35,633 nt of DNA from assembly GCA_902800065.1 (NCBI GenBank), contig CADCDE010000007.1, forward strand, positions 1 through 35,633, written 5' to 3'. The number at the start of each line of letters is the position of its first letter. Position 1 is the first letter of the stretch. Shown in pieces: positions 1-7,738 of this stretch. The notes under the pieces were generated by a model that had not been told where the DNA came from, did not search any database, and worked only from the letters and a program-made list of their open reading frames with translations. Position numbers and translations under genes: made by a program. This DNA comes from an uncultured Ruminococcus sp. Lineage in GTDB: Bacteria > Bacillota > Clostridia > Oscillospirales > Acutalibacteraceae.

Positions 1-276
1 TTTCCCGTAACAGGCTTGATAGTATTTTGTATTACTTCAACTGCCTTTTTGATTATATGTGACTGGCTCTATGAAAAAGGTGAATGTATATGGATACCTA
101 CCCTGTTTCGTGGAGTATTGTATGTGGCAGGCATGAGTCCCCTTGTTCACTCTAAAGTGTATTGGGATAACGCTTCATTAAGGCTTCTCGGACCTCTACC
201 GACAGGACTGCTTTCAGGTGTGTTTTTTATAGCATTTGCCGGCGAACTATTTTTGAATCTGAAAAATAAGAGCTAA
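1..276 (+). CDS. C-terminal part of an integral membrane protein, possibly CPBP/CAAX-protease-like
   Basis: The reading frame is open from the first base, so this is the 3' end of a gene that begins outside the window. About 91 residues are visible. They hold three hydrophobic stretches separated by short loops and end in a charged tail (NLKNKS). The pattern WLYEKGECIWIPTLFRG resembles the last conserved segment of CPBP intramembrane proteases, where a Tyr-x-x-Thr/Gly-x-x-Trp-x-Pro stretch precedes a conserved His. Here that position is Arg, so even if the family is right, catalysis is doubtful. The next gene starts 26 bp downstream with its own ribosome binding site, so the two are probably co-transcribed. 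The family call is an inference from a short fragment. Confidence 0.5.
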   Translation, partial: FPVTGLIVFCITSTAFLIICDWLYEKGECIWIPTLFRGVLYVAGMSPLVHSKVYWDNASLRLLGPLPTGLLSGVFFIAFAGELFLNLKNKS

Positions 277-302
277 AATATATTATACGAGGAGAATGTA
301 AA

Positions 303-1464
303 ATGAAGGCTAAAAAAATAGGAAAAATAATTTTAAGAGTATTGCTTATTATATTTATACTTTTTGTAGTGTTTGTTATAGGTTTATTCGTATTCCATCA
401 GATAAAGAGAAATGAAGAAATGGATTTGCTTAAAGAAAAGGGTTATTATAATCCCGTTTCGGTGGGAGACCATAATATAAATGTAGCAAAGTTCGGCAAT
501 CCCAACGGTAAGCATACTATTGTTGCAATGGCAGGAATGGGTATGGGTGACTATCCTGTTTCGGTGAGAAAAGCAACAGCCGAAGTCGAAAAAGATAATT
601 TGCTTGTATTTCCTCAACGTGCAGGCGGTGAGAAAAGCAACAGCCGAAGTCGAAAAAGATAATTTGCTTGTATTTCCCCAACGTGAAGGCTATGGACTGA
701 GTGACGGTACAGATGATGAAATGACCATTGAACATATCATTGAGGAATACAGGACAGCTCTCAAAAATGCAGGCATTGCACCGCCTTATGTTCTTTTGCC
801 TCATTCTATCGGCGGTCCGTATGCGACTTATTGGGTAAGCAAATATCCCGATGAAATAGAGGGTGTTGTAATTTTTGACGGTACTCCGCTTGACGGAGAG
901 TCACTTTATGATATACCCTATCATGAAGTTGATTTGGGTGATAAGTTCAAGTCATTCCTTTGTACAATGGGTTTTTCAAGGCTTGTGTTAAGGCAGAATA
1001 ATTATTTGTATCCTGCTTATTATTCCGATGAGGAACAAAAATTAGGTGATGCACTTATGCTGATGACATGGGAAAAGGTCAGCGTTGTATCGGAAAGCGG
1101 TCTCACTGCACAGAACTGTAAAAAGGCATATGAAAACATAGTGACCAATGATGTGCCGAAAGTGTATATCTGTGCAAGCAGCGGATATGAAAGCCGAGAG
1201 GATATTATAGAGAATAATAATTGGGTAAATGAACAAATAAAAAGAAATAATTTGAACTTGCCTTTGCGTGAAACAAATGATGAAATGGTGCGAACACTTC
1301 TTGATGCCTGCAAGGAGAATAATCAGAATATAATATATCCATATGCCGAAAAGATGGGCAACTGTGAGGTTGTACTTCTTGGGGGAGACCATCAGATATA
1401 TCAGCAGAGACCTGAAGAATGTGGAAAGATATTAAAGGATTTCGTTGATGGTCTTGATAAATGA
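303..1464 (+). pseudogene. Alpha/beta hydrolase frameshifted by a 64-bp tandem duplication
   Basis: The gene starts at 303 after a GAGGAGAATG-type ribosome binding site. It has an N-terminal membrane anchor at about residues 7-29, then an alpha/beta-hydrolase fold. The first frame stops at 660-662. The rest continues in another frame to 1464, beginning inside the second repeat copy. The downstream part carries the oxyanion and nucleophile region (QREGYGLSDG, then PHSIGG with the presumed Ser nucleophile), a FDG acid-loop motif and a C-terminal GGDHQ with the presumed catalytic His. Removing one 64-bp unit restores one 365-residue frame, close to the size expected for an anchored hydrolase. 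As written the product is truncated before the nucleophile. The TTG at 604 has no ribosome binding site, so an independent second protein is unlikely. Substrate unknown. Confidence 0.85.
563..690 (+). repeat. 64-bp direct tandem duplication inside the hydrolase gene
   Basis: Two adjacent 64-bp units (563-626 and 627-690) match at 62 of 64 positions. They differ at unit position 52 (T against C) and position 61 (C against A). 64 is not a multiple of three, so the duplication shifts the frame. The units encode the same segment, RKATAEVEKDNLLVFPQR, followed by AGG in unit 1 and EGYG in unit 2. Confidence 0.95.
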
Positions 1465-1477
1465 AAGGATGATTTTA

Positions 1478-2359
1478 ATGAAAATTTTACATAAGATCTT
1501 TGGCGGAATAAATCTGACTTGGCTCAAGGTTATTATCTTGGCTGTAGTTATGGGAGTATATACAGGACTTATCAATCAAGTGCCGTTTTTATTGGATACG
1601 TCTTTCAGAGATATTGCCATATCATTTGAATGGTGGATATTTTTCGGTATTTTTATCATAATGAACTCAAAAAGCAATCTTGATTCGGCTTTGAAATGCT
1701 TTGTGTTCTTTTTGATAAGTCAGCCGTTGGTATATCTTGTTGAAGTGCCGTTTTTGGGCTGGGAAGTAATGAACTATTACAGAAACTGGATATTATGGAC
1801 AGTGCTTACATTCCCGATGGGATTTATCGGTTACTACATGAAAAAGGACAAATGGTGGGGATTATTTATTCTTACACCGATATTACTGCTTTTGGGCGAT
1901 CACTATGCTAGTTTTTTAGGTGAAACAATATTTTCATTTCCAAATCATTTATTAAGCTGTATTTTCTGTGCAGTTACCATGATAATATATGTCATTGCGA
2001 TATTCAATGGCAAAAAAACGAAAATTGCAGGTTTAATCATAAGCGTATCGCTGATAGCCGTTTTTACGGTGATGACAGTATTGAATCCGACTGTATATGA
2101 TACAGTTGTTATGACAAGCGATGCAAAAAGTGAAGTTTATTTTGACGAGTCATATAAGGTGTATTTGTCGGATGAAAGCTTTGGCACACTTGACGTTGAT
2201 GTTCATAAAGGAGAAACAAAAGAAGAAGATTTTTATCTGCTTCATGCGGTGTTTAAAAAAGCAGGTAAAACGGATGTCATAATTGAATCACCAGGCGGTG
2301 AAAGAAGCGTTTATGAAATAGATATAAGAAGACATGATTACGATTTAGTGAAAAAGTAA
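1478..2359 (+). CDS. Multi-pass membrane protein with C-terminal extracytoplasmic domain, function unknown
   Basis: I chose ATG 1478 because AAAGGATGA lies just upstream. An earlier in-frame start at 1445 would overlap the hydrolase gene and lacks a site. The product is about 293 residues. The first two thirds contain roughly seven hydrophobic helices rich in Trp and Phe, with a short basic loop (MKKDKWW). After the last helix comes a soluble domain of about 80 residues, rich in acidic residues and beta-strand-like (SEVYFDESYKVYLSDES), ending in a charged tail. It follows the broken hydrolase by 13 bp and is probably in the same transcription unit. I do not recognise a named family. The C-terminal domain probably faces the outside, which is an inference from topology only. 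Confidence 0.8.
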   Translation: MKILHKIFGGINLTWLKVIILAVVMGVYTGLINQVPFLLDTSFRDIAISFEWWIFFGIFIIMNSKSNLDSALKCFVFFLISQPLVYLVEVPFLGWEVMNYYRNWILWTVLTFPMGFIGYYMKKDKWWGLFILTPILLLLGDHYASFLGETIFSFPNHLLSCIFCAVTMIIYVIAIFNGKKTKIAGLIISVSLIAVFTVMTVLNPTVYDTVVMTSDAKSEVYFDESYKVYLSDESFGTLDVDVHKGETKEEDFYLLHAVFKKAGKTDVIIESPGGERSVYEIDIRRHDYDLVKK

Positions 2360-2377
2360 CATACGGAGAATGAGAAT

Positions 2378-2589
2378 ATGAGCCTCTTATATTATGATTT
2401 CAAATCGGAATATGAAATGATGTTTTCTGCATGGGTGTGGGTGAACTTTATGAACAGGGACTTATTTCGAGCCTGACAGAAATTTAATGTTTTGTAAAAG
2501 GTATTCATACGACAATTATGGAGAGCGGAAAACTTGCAAAATTCATTGAAACTGCAAAAACCCACAAAATATATACAGGTAAGAATTGA
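2378..2589 (+). pseudogene. Remnant of an unrecognised small gene, frameshifted and interrupted by a stop
   Basis: ATG 2378 follows CGGAGAATGAGAAT, a usable ribosome binding site, and reads MSLLYYDFKSEYEMMFSAWV before ending after 32 codons. In another frame the text continues sensibly as GELYEQGLISSLTEI, meets a TAA, then continues as GIHTTIMESGKLAKFIETAK and stops at 2587-2589. Together these look like one protein of roughly 70 residues broken by a frameshift near 2435-2445 and a stop near 2490. It sits 18 bp after the previous gene. I do not recognise the family, and part of the original gene may be deleted. Confidence 0.5.
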
Positions 2590-2602
2590 GTAATAAAAAA
2601 CT

Positions 2603-2935
2603 ATGAAATATTTTGTTAATGACAATGAAAGAAAAAATACCGTTTACCATGAATTTCAAAAGGGTAAATGGGATGGAAAAACAAATTGGAAAAGCGATTC
2701 GATTTGTTTAAGTGATGATATGTTGTATTATTTGGGGGTTGAAGAACTATTTGTTGATACGATACCAAATTATAATTGTTTTGGTGAAAGTGTGATAGAC
2801 AGGTCAACATGGAACAGGATAATGAATAAAGCCGAAAAAATAGGCGGACAAGTTTATGAATGTATTTCAGAGGCTGATATATGGGTACAACAGACATTTC
2901 AGGAATATGATGTATTTACGATTATTGGAATATAA
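2603..2935 (+). CDS. Hypothetical protein, 110 residues
   Basis: ATG 2603 begins a 110-residue soluble protein with no signal peptide or membrane segment. It is rich in aromatic and acidic residues (for example ICLSDDMLYYLGVEELF and EADIWVQQTFQEYDVF). The ribosome binding site is weak (GAGTAATAAAAA), so the start is uncertain. Because it directly follows a degraded gene, translation may formerly have been coupled to it. The next gene starts 20 bp after its stop. I do not recognise a family. Size and location in a cluster of small unknown genes would suit an immunity-type or accessory protein, but no sequence feature proves that. Confidence 0.65.
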   Translation: MKYFVNDNERKNTVYHEFQKGKWDGKTNWKSDSICLSDDMLYYLGVEELFVDTIPNYNCFGESVIDRSTWNRIMNKAEKIGGQVYECISEADIWVQQTFQEYDVFTIIGI

Positions 2936-2955
2936 GTCAGAAAGGAGATTATTAA

Positions 2956-3612
2956 ATGAGCGGATATATAACATTTTGGTCTAAAGATTATGTAAAAGAG
3001 CTTGAAAAGCATGGCGATAAAGGACCTTTTTGTGTTGTATACGGAAGCCATCATACAAGAATGCCGTCTGTTTCTTCGTTGAAAGTGGGGGATATTATTT
3101 ATCCTGTTGCAATAAAGGATAAAACTTTGGCTGTAATGGCAAGACTGCCTGTTGAAGTGATTGAGCCTGCATATAATTATCTGATAAGAGAAACAGGCTT
3201 GATATTTTCCTCTCTGATACCTGAAGGAATACTTGTAAAAAGTCAGTGGAAACATGGGGAATTTAATCAATTTAGCGGAGGAATGGGTTATACAGGTGAA
3301 GTAGAGTTGCCTGATAATATACATACTGTTGTAAAAGAAAATGAGCTTGTTATGAAACCGCATAAATTTCATCAGGAGCCTATAACCTGCTGTGCAGAGA
3401 TTGCTGTAAGCGGAAAAAACGGTTCATCTATTGAAGCACGTCTTATTCCGTTTGACATGGTTTTGTCCTTTCGTTTCGGCAAAACTAAATCTTCTCAAAA
3501 GCCTTTGAGAACTGATAAAAATGGTCATTTGACATCATTGTCATTGAGTGGGTTTACAAGAAAAATGAGTGAAGAAACATTTTCATATTTTGAAGATATG
3601 TTTGCGGAATAA
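2956..3612 (+). CDS. Hypothetical protein, 218 residues, possibly PUA/ASCH-like N-terminus
   Basis: ATG 2956 lies 7 bases after a good AAAGGAG site. The protein is soluble and has no signal peptide. The N-terminal 80 residues contain a pattern of short beta strands with VGDIIYPVAIKDKTLAVMARL. This resembles the beta-barrel core of PUA/ASCH/EVE-type domains, in which 'vGD.i..' precedes a strand that reports on a ligand. The second half includes paired His and Cys residues (HKFHQEPITCC) and ends in an acidic tail. It sits between unknown small genes on the same strand with short spacers, so it is probably one transcription unit with 2603-3785. The fold assignment is an inference; function unknown. 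Confidence 0.7.
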   Translation: MSGYITFWSKDYVKELEKHGDKGPFCVVYGSHHTRMPSVSSLKVGDIIYPVAIKDKTLAVMARLPVEVIEPAYNYLIRETGLIFSSLIPEGILVKSQWKHGEFNQFSGGMGYTGEVELPDNIHTVVKENELVMKPHKFHQEPITCCAEIAVSGKNGSSIEARLIPFDMVLSFRFGKTKSSQKPLRTDKNGHLTSLSLSGFTRKMSEETFSYFEDMFAE

Positions 3613-3626
3613 GGAGACAAAAATTT

Positions 3627-3785
3627 ATGGTTTGGCTTGGAGCTTATGAAATGAGGAAGTCAGAGGCTGTTGAATTGAGATTGTACGCACCACAAAAGGA
3701 AAAACAATTTTTTCAGGAATTTCTTGAATGGCTGGACGAAGCCCTTACATACACGAATATCATTGTGGTTGAGGGAAATTTATAG
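3627..3785 (+). CDS. Small hypothetical protein, 52 residues
   Basis: A 53-codon frame (stop included) starts with ATG 3627, 9 bases after AAGGAG, which lies beside the stop of the previous gene. It reads MVWLGAYEMRKSEAVELRLY and ends LTYTNIIVVEGNL. The composition is that of a soluble alpha/beta protein with an amphipathic helix (FFQEFLEWLDEAL). The strong ribosome binding site and tight spacing support translation. It could be an intact small partner of the neighbouring unknown proteins, or the surviving N-terminus of a longer gene. I see no continuation in other frames before the next gene at 3818. Confidence 0.55.
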   Translation: MVWLGAYEMRKSEAVELRLYAPQKEKQFFQEFLEWLDEALTYTNIIVVEGNL

Positions 3786-3817
3786 ATTTGAGATTGAGCA
3801 TTTAAAGAGGTGAAAAT

Positions 3818-4729
3818 ATGATGCTGTCTGAAAAAAAGAGGTTTACCACATTTTATAAACTCACTGACAGTGAAATAAATCAGATAAAACAACATTTGAA
3901 AGAGGAAAGTCCTGCTGAACTCAAGAAGATTATTGACAAACAGGCTGAACAGATAAAAAAACTCGAAGATCAGTTGAAAACTATGAAATCACAGCAAAAT
4001 AAGCAGAATAAACTTTTGGAGGAACAAAAATTGCTTAAAAATGTATCAGAGGATTATGAAAATCAACTGCGGAAATTAAAAAATCAATTACAAGACTTGG
4101 AATCCAAAGTTAACAGACAGTCTTATTTAATTGATAACATTTCTTACAAAAATAAGTCCGAAAAATCAACCGATGAGCAGACAGAAAAGAAATTTGATGA
4201 TATGTCAGCAAAGATAGATAATTTGTCGTCAATTTTGAATACAAAAGCTGATAAATCGGAAATTAATCATATAGAATATGAAATTGAAGATTTGTCAAAA
4301 AATTTGGATAAAAAAGCTGACAAAACAGTGGTTGAAAAAATCCAAGAAAAGTTAGAAGATTTTTCAAAGAAATTTGAAGAATTTAAAGCAAAATTTACTT
4401 GGAGTTGGGATGCTTTTTGTTATGATACTGACATTACGTTTATATTATTCACAGTAATCTTGTCTATAGTATTATTTTTAGCAAGCAATGGTCTTTTGAT
4501 TTATTTGCAGATAATAGGAATGCCGATTCTTGATTTATGGTTAGATGCATTGATTCTGTTAGGTATAAGTGCGTTACCGTTTATTATTTTAATGGTTTTA
4601 ACGTTTATAATTGGCGAACCTGATATTGATGTTATATTAGTAACTTTGCTGATTTTGTTGATAGCTGCTGTGGTTATGGTTTTTATAAACTTTATAGCGT
4701 TTGATATACTGTACTATTTTGTACACTGA
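3818..4729 (+). CDS. Coiled-coil protein with C-terminal membrane domain and an internal 23-residue repeat
   Basis: The start (ATG 3818, or the next codon 3821) follows AAAGAGGTGAAAAT. The product is 303 residues. Residues about 20-195 are strongly charged and heptad-like, predicted to be coiled coil. Within them are two adjacent 23-residue units beginning LNTKADKSEI and LDKKADKTVV, encoded by exactly 69 bp each (4234-4302 and 4303-4371). From about residue 206 to the end, three or four hydrophobic helices follow with one acidic loop (GEPDID). The long coiled coil is therefore probably cytoplasmic, tethered by its C-terminus. There is no known catalytic motif. The architecture is reminiscent of membrane-anchored scaffolds or stress and phage-response proteins, but I cannot assign it. 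Confidence 0.8.
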   Translation: MMLSEKKRFTTFYKLTDSEINQIKQHLKEESPAELKKIIDKQAEQIKKLEDQLKTMKSQQNKQNKLLEEQKLLKNVSEDYENQLRKLKNQLQDLESKVNRQSYLIDNISYKNKSEKSTDEQTEKKFDDMSAKIDNLSSILNTKADKSEINHIEYEIEDLSKNLDKKADKTVVEKIQEKLEDFSKKFEEFKAKFTWSWDAFCYDTDITFILFTVILSIVLFLASNGLLIYLQIIGMPILDLWLDALILLGISALPFIILMVLTFIIGEPDIDVILVTLLILLIAAVVMVFINFIAFDILYYFVH

Positions 4730-4760
4730 ATATAAATAAATTTATAATGCAGGTGATGAA

Positions 4761-5227
4761 ATGAAACTGACACTTGAAACTGAGAGATTGATTTTGAAGC
4801 AGTAACAAAATATCTTACATGGAACACTCATGAAAACATAGAGACAACAAAATATGTTTTGGATTTATGGATAAAGGAATATGAACAGCCCGAAAGACTG
4901 AATTTTGCCATTGAACTGAAAGACGGCAATAAACTTATAGGCGGGATAGATGTAGTGGGATATGATAATGGAGTGCCTGTAATAGGCTATAATCTCGCTA
5001 AAAAATATTGGAATAACGGCTATATGACAGAGGCTTGCAAATGCTTGTTGAATTACCTCTTTTCAAATGGATATACGGAAGTGAAAATTGATGCAATGGT
5101 CGAAAATATCGGTTCTAACAGGGTGATACAAAAATGCGGAGGTATTTTTGTAAAGACAGAAAATGTTTTCAGACCGTTGAAAAACAGCAATGTTCTTGTA
5201 AACAGATATATTGTAAAAGCGGAGTGA
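4761..5227 (+). pseudogene. GNAT acetyltransferase (RimJ/RimL type) with N-terminal deletion and frameshift
   Basis: ATG 4761 lies 7 bases after GCAGGTGATGAA and reads MKLTLETERLILKQ then stop. This is the typical opening of RimJ/RimL-type GNAT proteins. The rest continues in another frame from about 4790 as FEAVTKYLTWNTHENIETTK, and runs to 5227. In intact relatives a stretch of roughly ten residues normally separates RLIL from the 'AVTKYL' helix, so a short out-of-frame deletion near 4785-4795 explains the break. The acetyl-CoA binding region is preserved (GYNLAKKYWNNGYMTEAC), as is the C-terminal 'N..S..V..K.GG' segment. A truncated protein without beta-strand 1 would probably be inactive. 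It is followed 4 bp later by a Nudix gene. Confidence 0.8.
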
Positions 5228-5231
5228 TAAA

Positions 5232-5750
5232 ATGAAAGAACTTTTTTCGATAGATTTGCACGATTACAGTGAAAATAGCAGGGTGTTTAAAAGACCGTCT
5301 GCAAGGGGAATAATAATACAGGAACAGAAAATTGCTTTGGTATACAGCAAGAAGGAAAATTATTATAAATTTCCTGGGGGAGGTATAAAACTTAATGAAG
5401 ATATGAAAACCGCCCTTATCCGTGAAGTACGGGAAGAAGTCGGTTTAACTGTAATTTCCGAAAGTATAAAGGAATTTGGAAGTGTCATGCGTAGGCAGAA
5501 AAGCAATGATTCTTCCGATACTGTCTTTGAACAGGAAAATTTTTATTTTCTGTGTCAAACCGAAAATTATATACTTGAACAGAATCTTGATGATTACGAG
5601 AGAGAGGCTGAATTTGTATTGAGATTTGTGGACATAGATGAAGCCATAAAAACAAATCGAGATTATCAAAGTGATGATAAGTTCAATGAAATTATGATAA
5701 AAAGAGATATGAAGGTTTTACAGCTTGTAAAGGAGATTTTTATATTATGA
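5232..5750 (+). CDS. Nudix hydrolase
   Basis: ATG 5232 follows GGAGTGATAAA, 4 bp after the previous frame ends. The 172-residue protein contains a complete Nudix box at about residues 49-71 (GGGIKLNE, then REVREEVGL), matching GX5EX7REUXEEXGU. These are the metal-binding residues for hydrolysis of a nucleoside diphosphate linked to another moiety. Upstream strands (PSARGIIIQEQKIALVYS) and the downstream strand with ENFYFLCQTE are typical of the fold. Substrate cannot be told from sequence: nucleotide sugars, ADP-ribose or oxidised nucleotides are all possible. Its last 4 bp overlap the next start codon (ATGA), so the two genes are translationally coupled. Confidence 0.92.
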   Translation: MKELFSIDLHDYSENSRVFKRPSARGIIIQEQKIALVYSKKENYYKFPGGGIKLNEDMKTALIREVREEVGLTVISESIKEFGSVMRRQKSNDSSDTVFEQENFYFLCQTENYILEQNLDDYEREAEFVLRFVDIDEAIKTNRDYQSDDKFNEIMIKRDMKVLQLVKEIFIL

Positions 5751-6310
5751 TTCTTTTTATAAATGCTTGTGTAAGGAAAAATTCAAGGACTAAACGCATT
5801 GCAGATTATTTTCTATCTAAGAAAAACAAGGAATTTACGGAAGTGTGCTTGTTGGAATGTAAATTTCCCGTTGCCGATGAAAAGTTCATCAACGAAAGAA
5901 GTGGTCTTATAAATGCAAATGCTTTTGACAATCCCATGTTTGACCTTGCTAGACAATTCGCAAATGCTGATGAAATAGTTATAGCTGCACCGTTTTGGGA
6001 CTTGTCATTTCCGGCAGCTTTGAAACAGTATTTTGAGCAGATAAATGTGCTGGGCATTACTTTCAGATACACACCTGACGGCTTTCCGCAGGGACTTTGC
6101 AAGGCAAAAAAGTTGTATTATATAACAACGGCAGGCGGAGAATTTTTTCCCGAAGAATACGGATATGGATATGTCAAGGCTCTTGCACAAAATTTTTACG
6201 GTATTAAAGATGTTGAATTGATAAAAGCTACAGGTCTTGATATAGACGGAGCAGACGAAGAAAAAATTTTGGAAGATTGTAAAAATAAAATGCAAACTAT
6301 TACATTGTAA
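5747..6310 (+). CDS. Flavodoxin-fold NAD(P)H oxidoreductase (AzoR/Flavodoxin_2-like)
   Basis: ATG 5747 overlaps the upstream Nudix stop by 4 bp. The 187-residue protein has the N-terminal strand and phosphate loop (MILFINACVRKNSRTKRIA) and the hallmark ADEIVIAAPFWDLSFPAALKQYFEQ of the Flavodoxin_2 family, in which the PFW/PMW loop and the following helix contact FMN. A second FMN-contacting loop is seen in YYITTAGGEF. Family members are cytosolic FMN enzymes that reduce quinones, azo compounds or nitro compounds with NAD(P)H. The N-terminal loop CVRKNSRT is more basic than in classic AzoR. It is the last gene of the plus-strand accessory block, and the next genes are convergent. Confidence 0.87.
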   Translation: MILFINACVRKNSRTKRIADYFLSKKNKEFTEVCLLECKFPVADEKFINERSGLINANAFDNPMFDLARQFANADEIVIAAPFWDLSFPAALKQYFEQINVLGITFRYTPDGFPQGLCKAKKLYYITTAGGEFFPEEYGYGYVKALAQNFYGIKDVELIKATGLDIDGADEEKILEDCKNKMQTITL

Positions 6311-6340
6311 AATCTAATTCTTAATATCAGCCGAGTAAAC

Positions 6341-6406
6341 TGTCATTCTGAGGAGCGACAGCGACGAAGAATCTTTCAAAGATTCCTCACTGCGTTCGGA
6401 ATGACA
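6341..6406. repeat. Dispersed palindromic repeat, copy A (66 bp)
   Basis: The element starts TGTCATTCTGAGGAGCGACA and ends GCGTTCGGAATGACA. Its arms pair as TGTCATTC/GAATGACA outside and GAATC/GATTC around a TTTCAAA loop, giving a long imperfect hairpin. Near-identical copies lie at 28149-28214 and, more diverged, at 29814-29872, with a half copy at 10655-10686. It sits in the convergent intergenic region between the oxidoreductase and rpsI. Confidence 0.9.
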
Positions 6407-6519
6407 AATACATAAAAGTTGTAGATTCAACGAGGTACTATTAAATATCATTGAAACGGATTCAGGCTGTAATGTTTCCATGTTGATTAAGCTCAAATAT
6501 TATCGTCTCATATGCAAAT

Positions 6520-6550
6520 TAAGCCACTCATCAAATTGATGAATGGCTTA
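6520..6550. terminator. Hairpin in the convergent region, possible weak bidirectional terminator
   Basis: A near-perfect inverted repeat (15-bp arms, one mismatch, TAAGCCACTCATCAA paired with its complement) lies between the convergent oxidoreductase and rpsI genes. Neither side has a long T-run (AAAATTTGTT on plus, AATTTGC on minus), so intrinsic termination would be weak. It is the best candidate terminator for the rplM-rpsI transcript. The remaining 6311-6675 stretch holds repeat copy A and three phased TGTTAGTTA repeats, with no gene. Confidence 0.45.
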
Positions 6551-6675
6551 AAATTTGTTAGTTACTTGTTAGTTATGTGTTAGTTACCGTCTGAATTCCA
6601 CCGTATTTCAAGCAAACCCAAAGCGATAAAACCCGCATAAACACTGCATTTTTGATAATCGCCGAAAGGCAAAAA

Positions 6676-7077
6676 TTATCTCTTTGAGAACTGCGGAGCA
6701 CGACGAGCTGCTTTAAGACCATACTTCTTTCTTTCCTTCATTCTCGGGTCACGAGTGAGGAAGCCTGCTTTCTTCAGTTTCGGACGGAGATTTTCGCTGT
6801 CGAACTGGAGCAATGCACGTGAAATACCGTGACGGATAGCACCTGCCTGACCTGTTACACCGCCGCCTGCTACTCTGCATACTACATCGAACTGACCCTC
6901 TGTATTTGTGAGAACGAGAGGCTGACGAACAATGAGTTTGAGTGTTTCGAGACCGAAATAATTGTCTATATCTCTGTCATTTATAGTAACCTTTCCTGTG
7001 CCCTTATAGAGTCTTACTCTGGCAACTGAGCTTTTTCTTCTGCCTGTACCGTAAAAATAAGCTGTCTTATCGTACAT
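6676..7077 (-). CDS. rpsI: 30S ribosomal protein S9
   Basis: This is the small-subunit ribosomal protein whose C-terminal tail reaches the P-site tRNA. The 133-residue product has every family hallmark: the N-terminal [18 protein letters not shown], central [33 protein letters not shown], and the conserved C-terminal tail ending RRAPQFSKR. The length is normal. Its start follows GAGAGGAGGCAATTAATT, a strong ribosome binding site, 21 bp after the rplM stop. It forms the conserved rplM-rpsI operon driven by the promoter upstream of rplM. Confidence 0.98.
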   Translation of the reverse strand: MYDKTAYFYGTGRRKSSVARVRLYKGTGKVTINDRDIDNYFGLETLKLIVRQPLVLTNTEGQFDVVCRVAGGGVTGQAGAIRHGISRALLQFDSENLRPKLKKAGFLTRDPRMKERKKYGLKAARRAPQFSKR

Positions 7078-7098
7078 AATTAATTGCCTCCTCTCTTA

Positions 7099-7524
7099 TC
7101 ATTCAAGAACGATAGGCTGCTGAGCCTGATGTTTGTGTTCGCTGCCCTGATATACATGAAGTCTTGTAAGAGCCTTTCTGCCGATAGTATTGTCGGGGAT
7201 CATGCCCTTTACTGCGAGTTCAATTGCAAGCTCAGGTTTATTTTCCATAAGGTCATCATATCTTACAGATTTCATATGACCGATATAACCTGTGTGATGA
7301 TAATAGAATTTCTGTTCTGCTTTTTTGCCTGTAAGAACTGCCTTTTCAGCGTTTACAACGATAACGAAGTCACCGCAGTCAACATGGGGTGTAAATGTCG
7401 GCTTATTTTTGCCTCTGAGAAGGTCTGCAACTTCAACTGCAAGACGACCGAGAGACTTGCCTGTTGCATCTACAACATACCATTTACGCTCAACTTCGCT
7501 TGGTTTTGCCATATAAGTTGACAT
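7099..7524 (-). CDS. rplM: 50S ribosomal protein L13
   Basis: The large-subunit protein L13 is an early assembly protein that binds 23S rRNA. I chose ATG 7524 because GGGAGGAATTTTATT lies just upstream. A longer frame reaching 7578 has no site and adds residues foreign to the family. The 142-residue product shows [49 protein letters not shown] and [19 protein letters not shown], all typical of L13. It is the first gene of the rplM-rpsI operon. The leader between promoter and start is about 75 nt and can form a small hairpin (GTACGC with GTGTAC), possibly an L13-type autoregulatory leader, although this is only suggestive. Confidence 0.98.
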   Translation of the reverse strand: MSTYMAKPSEVERKWYVVDATGKSLGRLAVEVADLLRGKNKPTFTPHVDCGDFVIVVNAEKAVLTGKKAEQKFYYHHTGYIGHMKSVRYDDLMENKPELAIELAVKGMIPDNTIGRKALTRLHVYQGSEHKHQAQQPIVLE

Positions 7525-7606
7525 AATAAAATTCCTCCCTGTGTGATATTCATACATTTTTCTATACTCAGTACACAATCAAAGCGTACTTCAAGTCACG
7601 AATATG

Positions 7607-7635
7607 ATAATAACACAGTTTTTCATACAAGTCAA
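7607..7635 (-). promoter_or_regulatory. Sigma-A promoter of rplM-rpsI
   Basis: On the minus strand, TTGACT (7630-7635) and TATTAT (7607-7612) are separated by exactly 17 bp. Transcription would start near 7600 and leave a leader of about 75 nt before the L13 start. Confidence 0.8.
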
Positions 7636-7738
7636 GAGCTTTTTTGAAATTTTTAATTTAGCTTTTGACAATCTCTTAAAATCTTTTGTATTCTATTATA
7701 TTCTCTATAATACTCAATTATGATTTTTAAAAAATAAT

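Noticed and set aside
604..1464. Independent 286-residue hydrolase gene starting at TTG 604
   Set aside because: No ribosome binding site, and the start lies inside the first repeat unit; the coding text continues from 303 once one 64-bp unit is removed. Annotated as one broken gene.
6314..6496. 60-residue minus-strand frame covering repeat copy A
   Set aside because: Its protein text is the translated dispersed repeat (HSERSEESLKD), a common false gene over this element.
7084..7521. Plus-strand open frame of 145 codons opposite rplM
   Set aside because: It is the antisense shadow of the conserved L13 gene, without a ribosome binding site or family resemblance.
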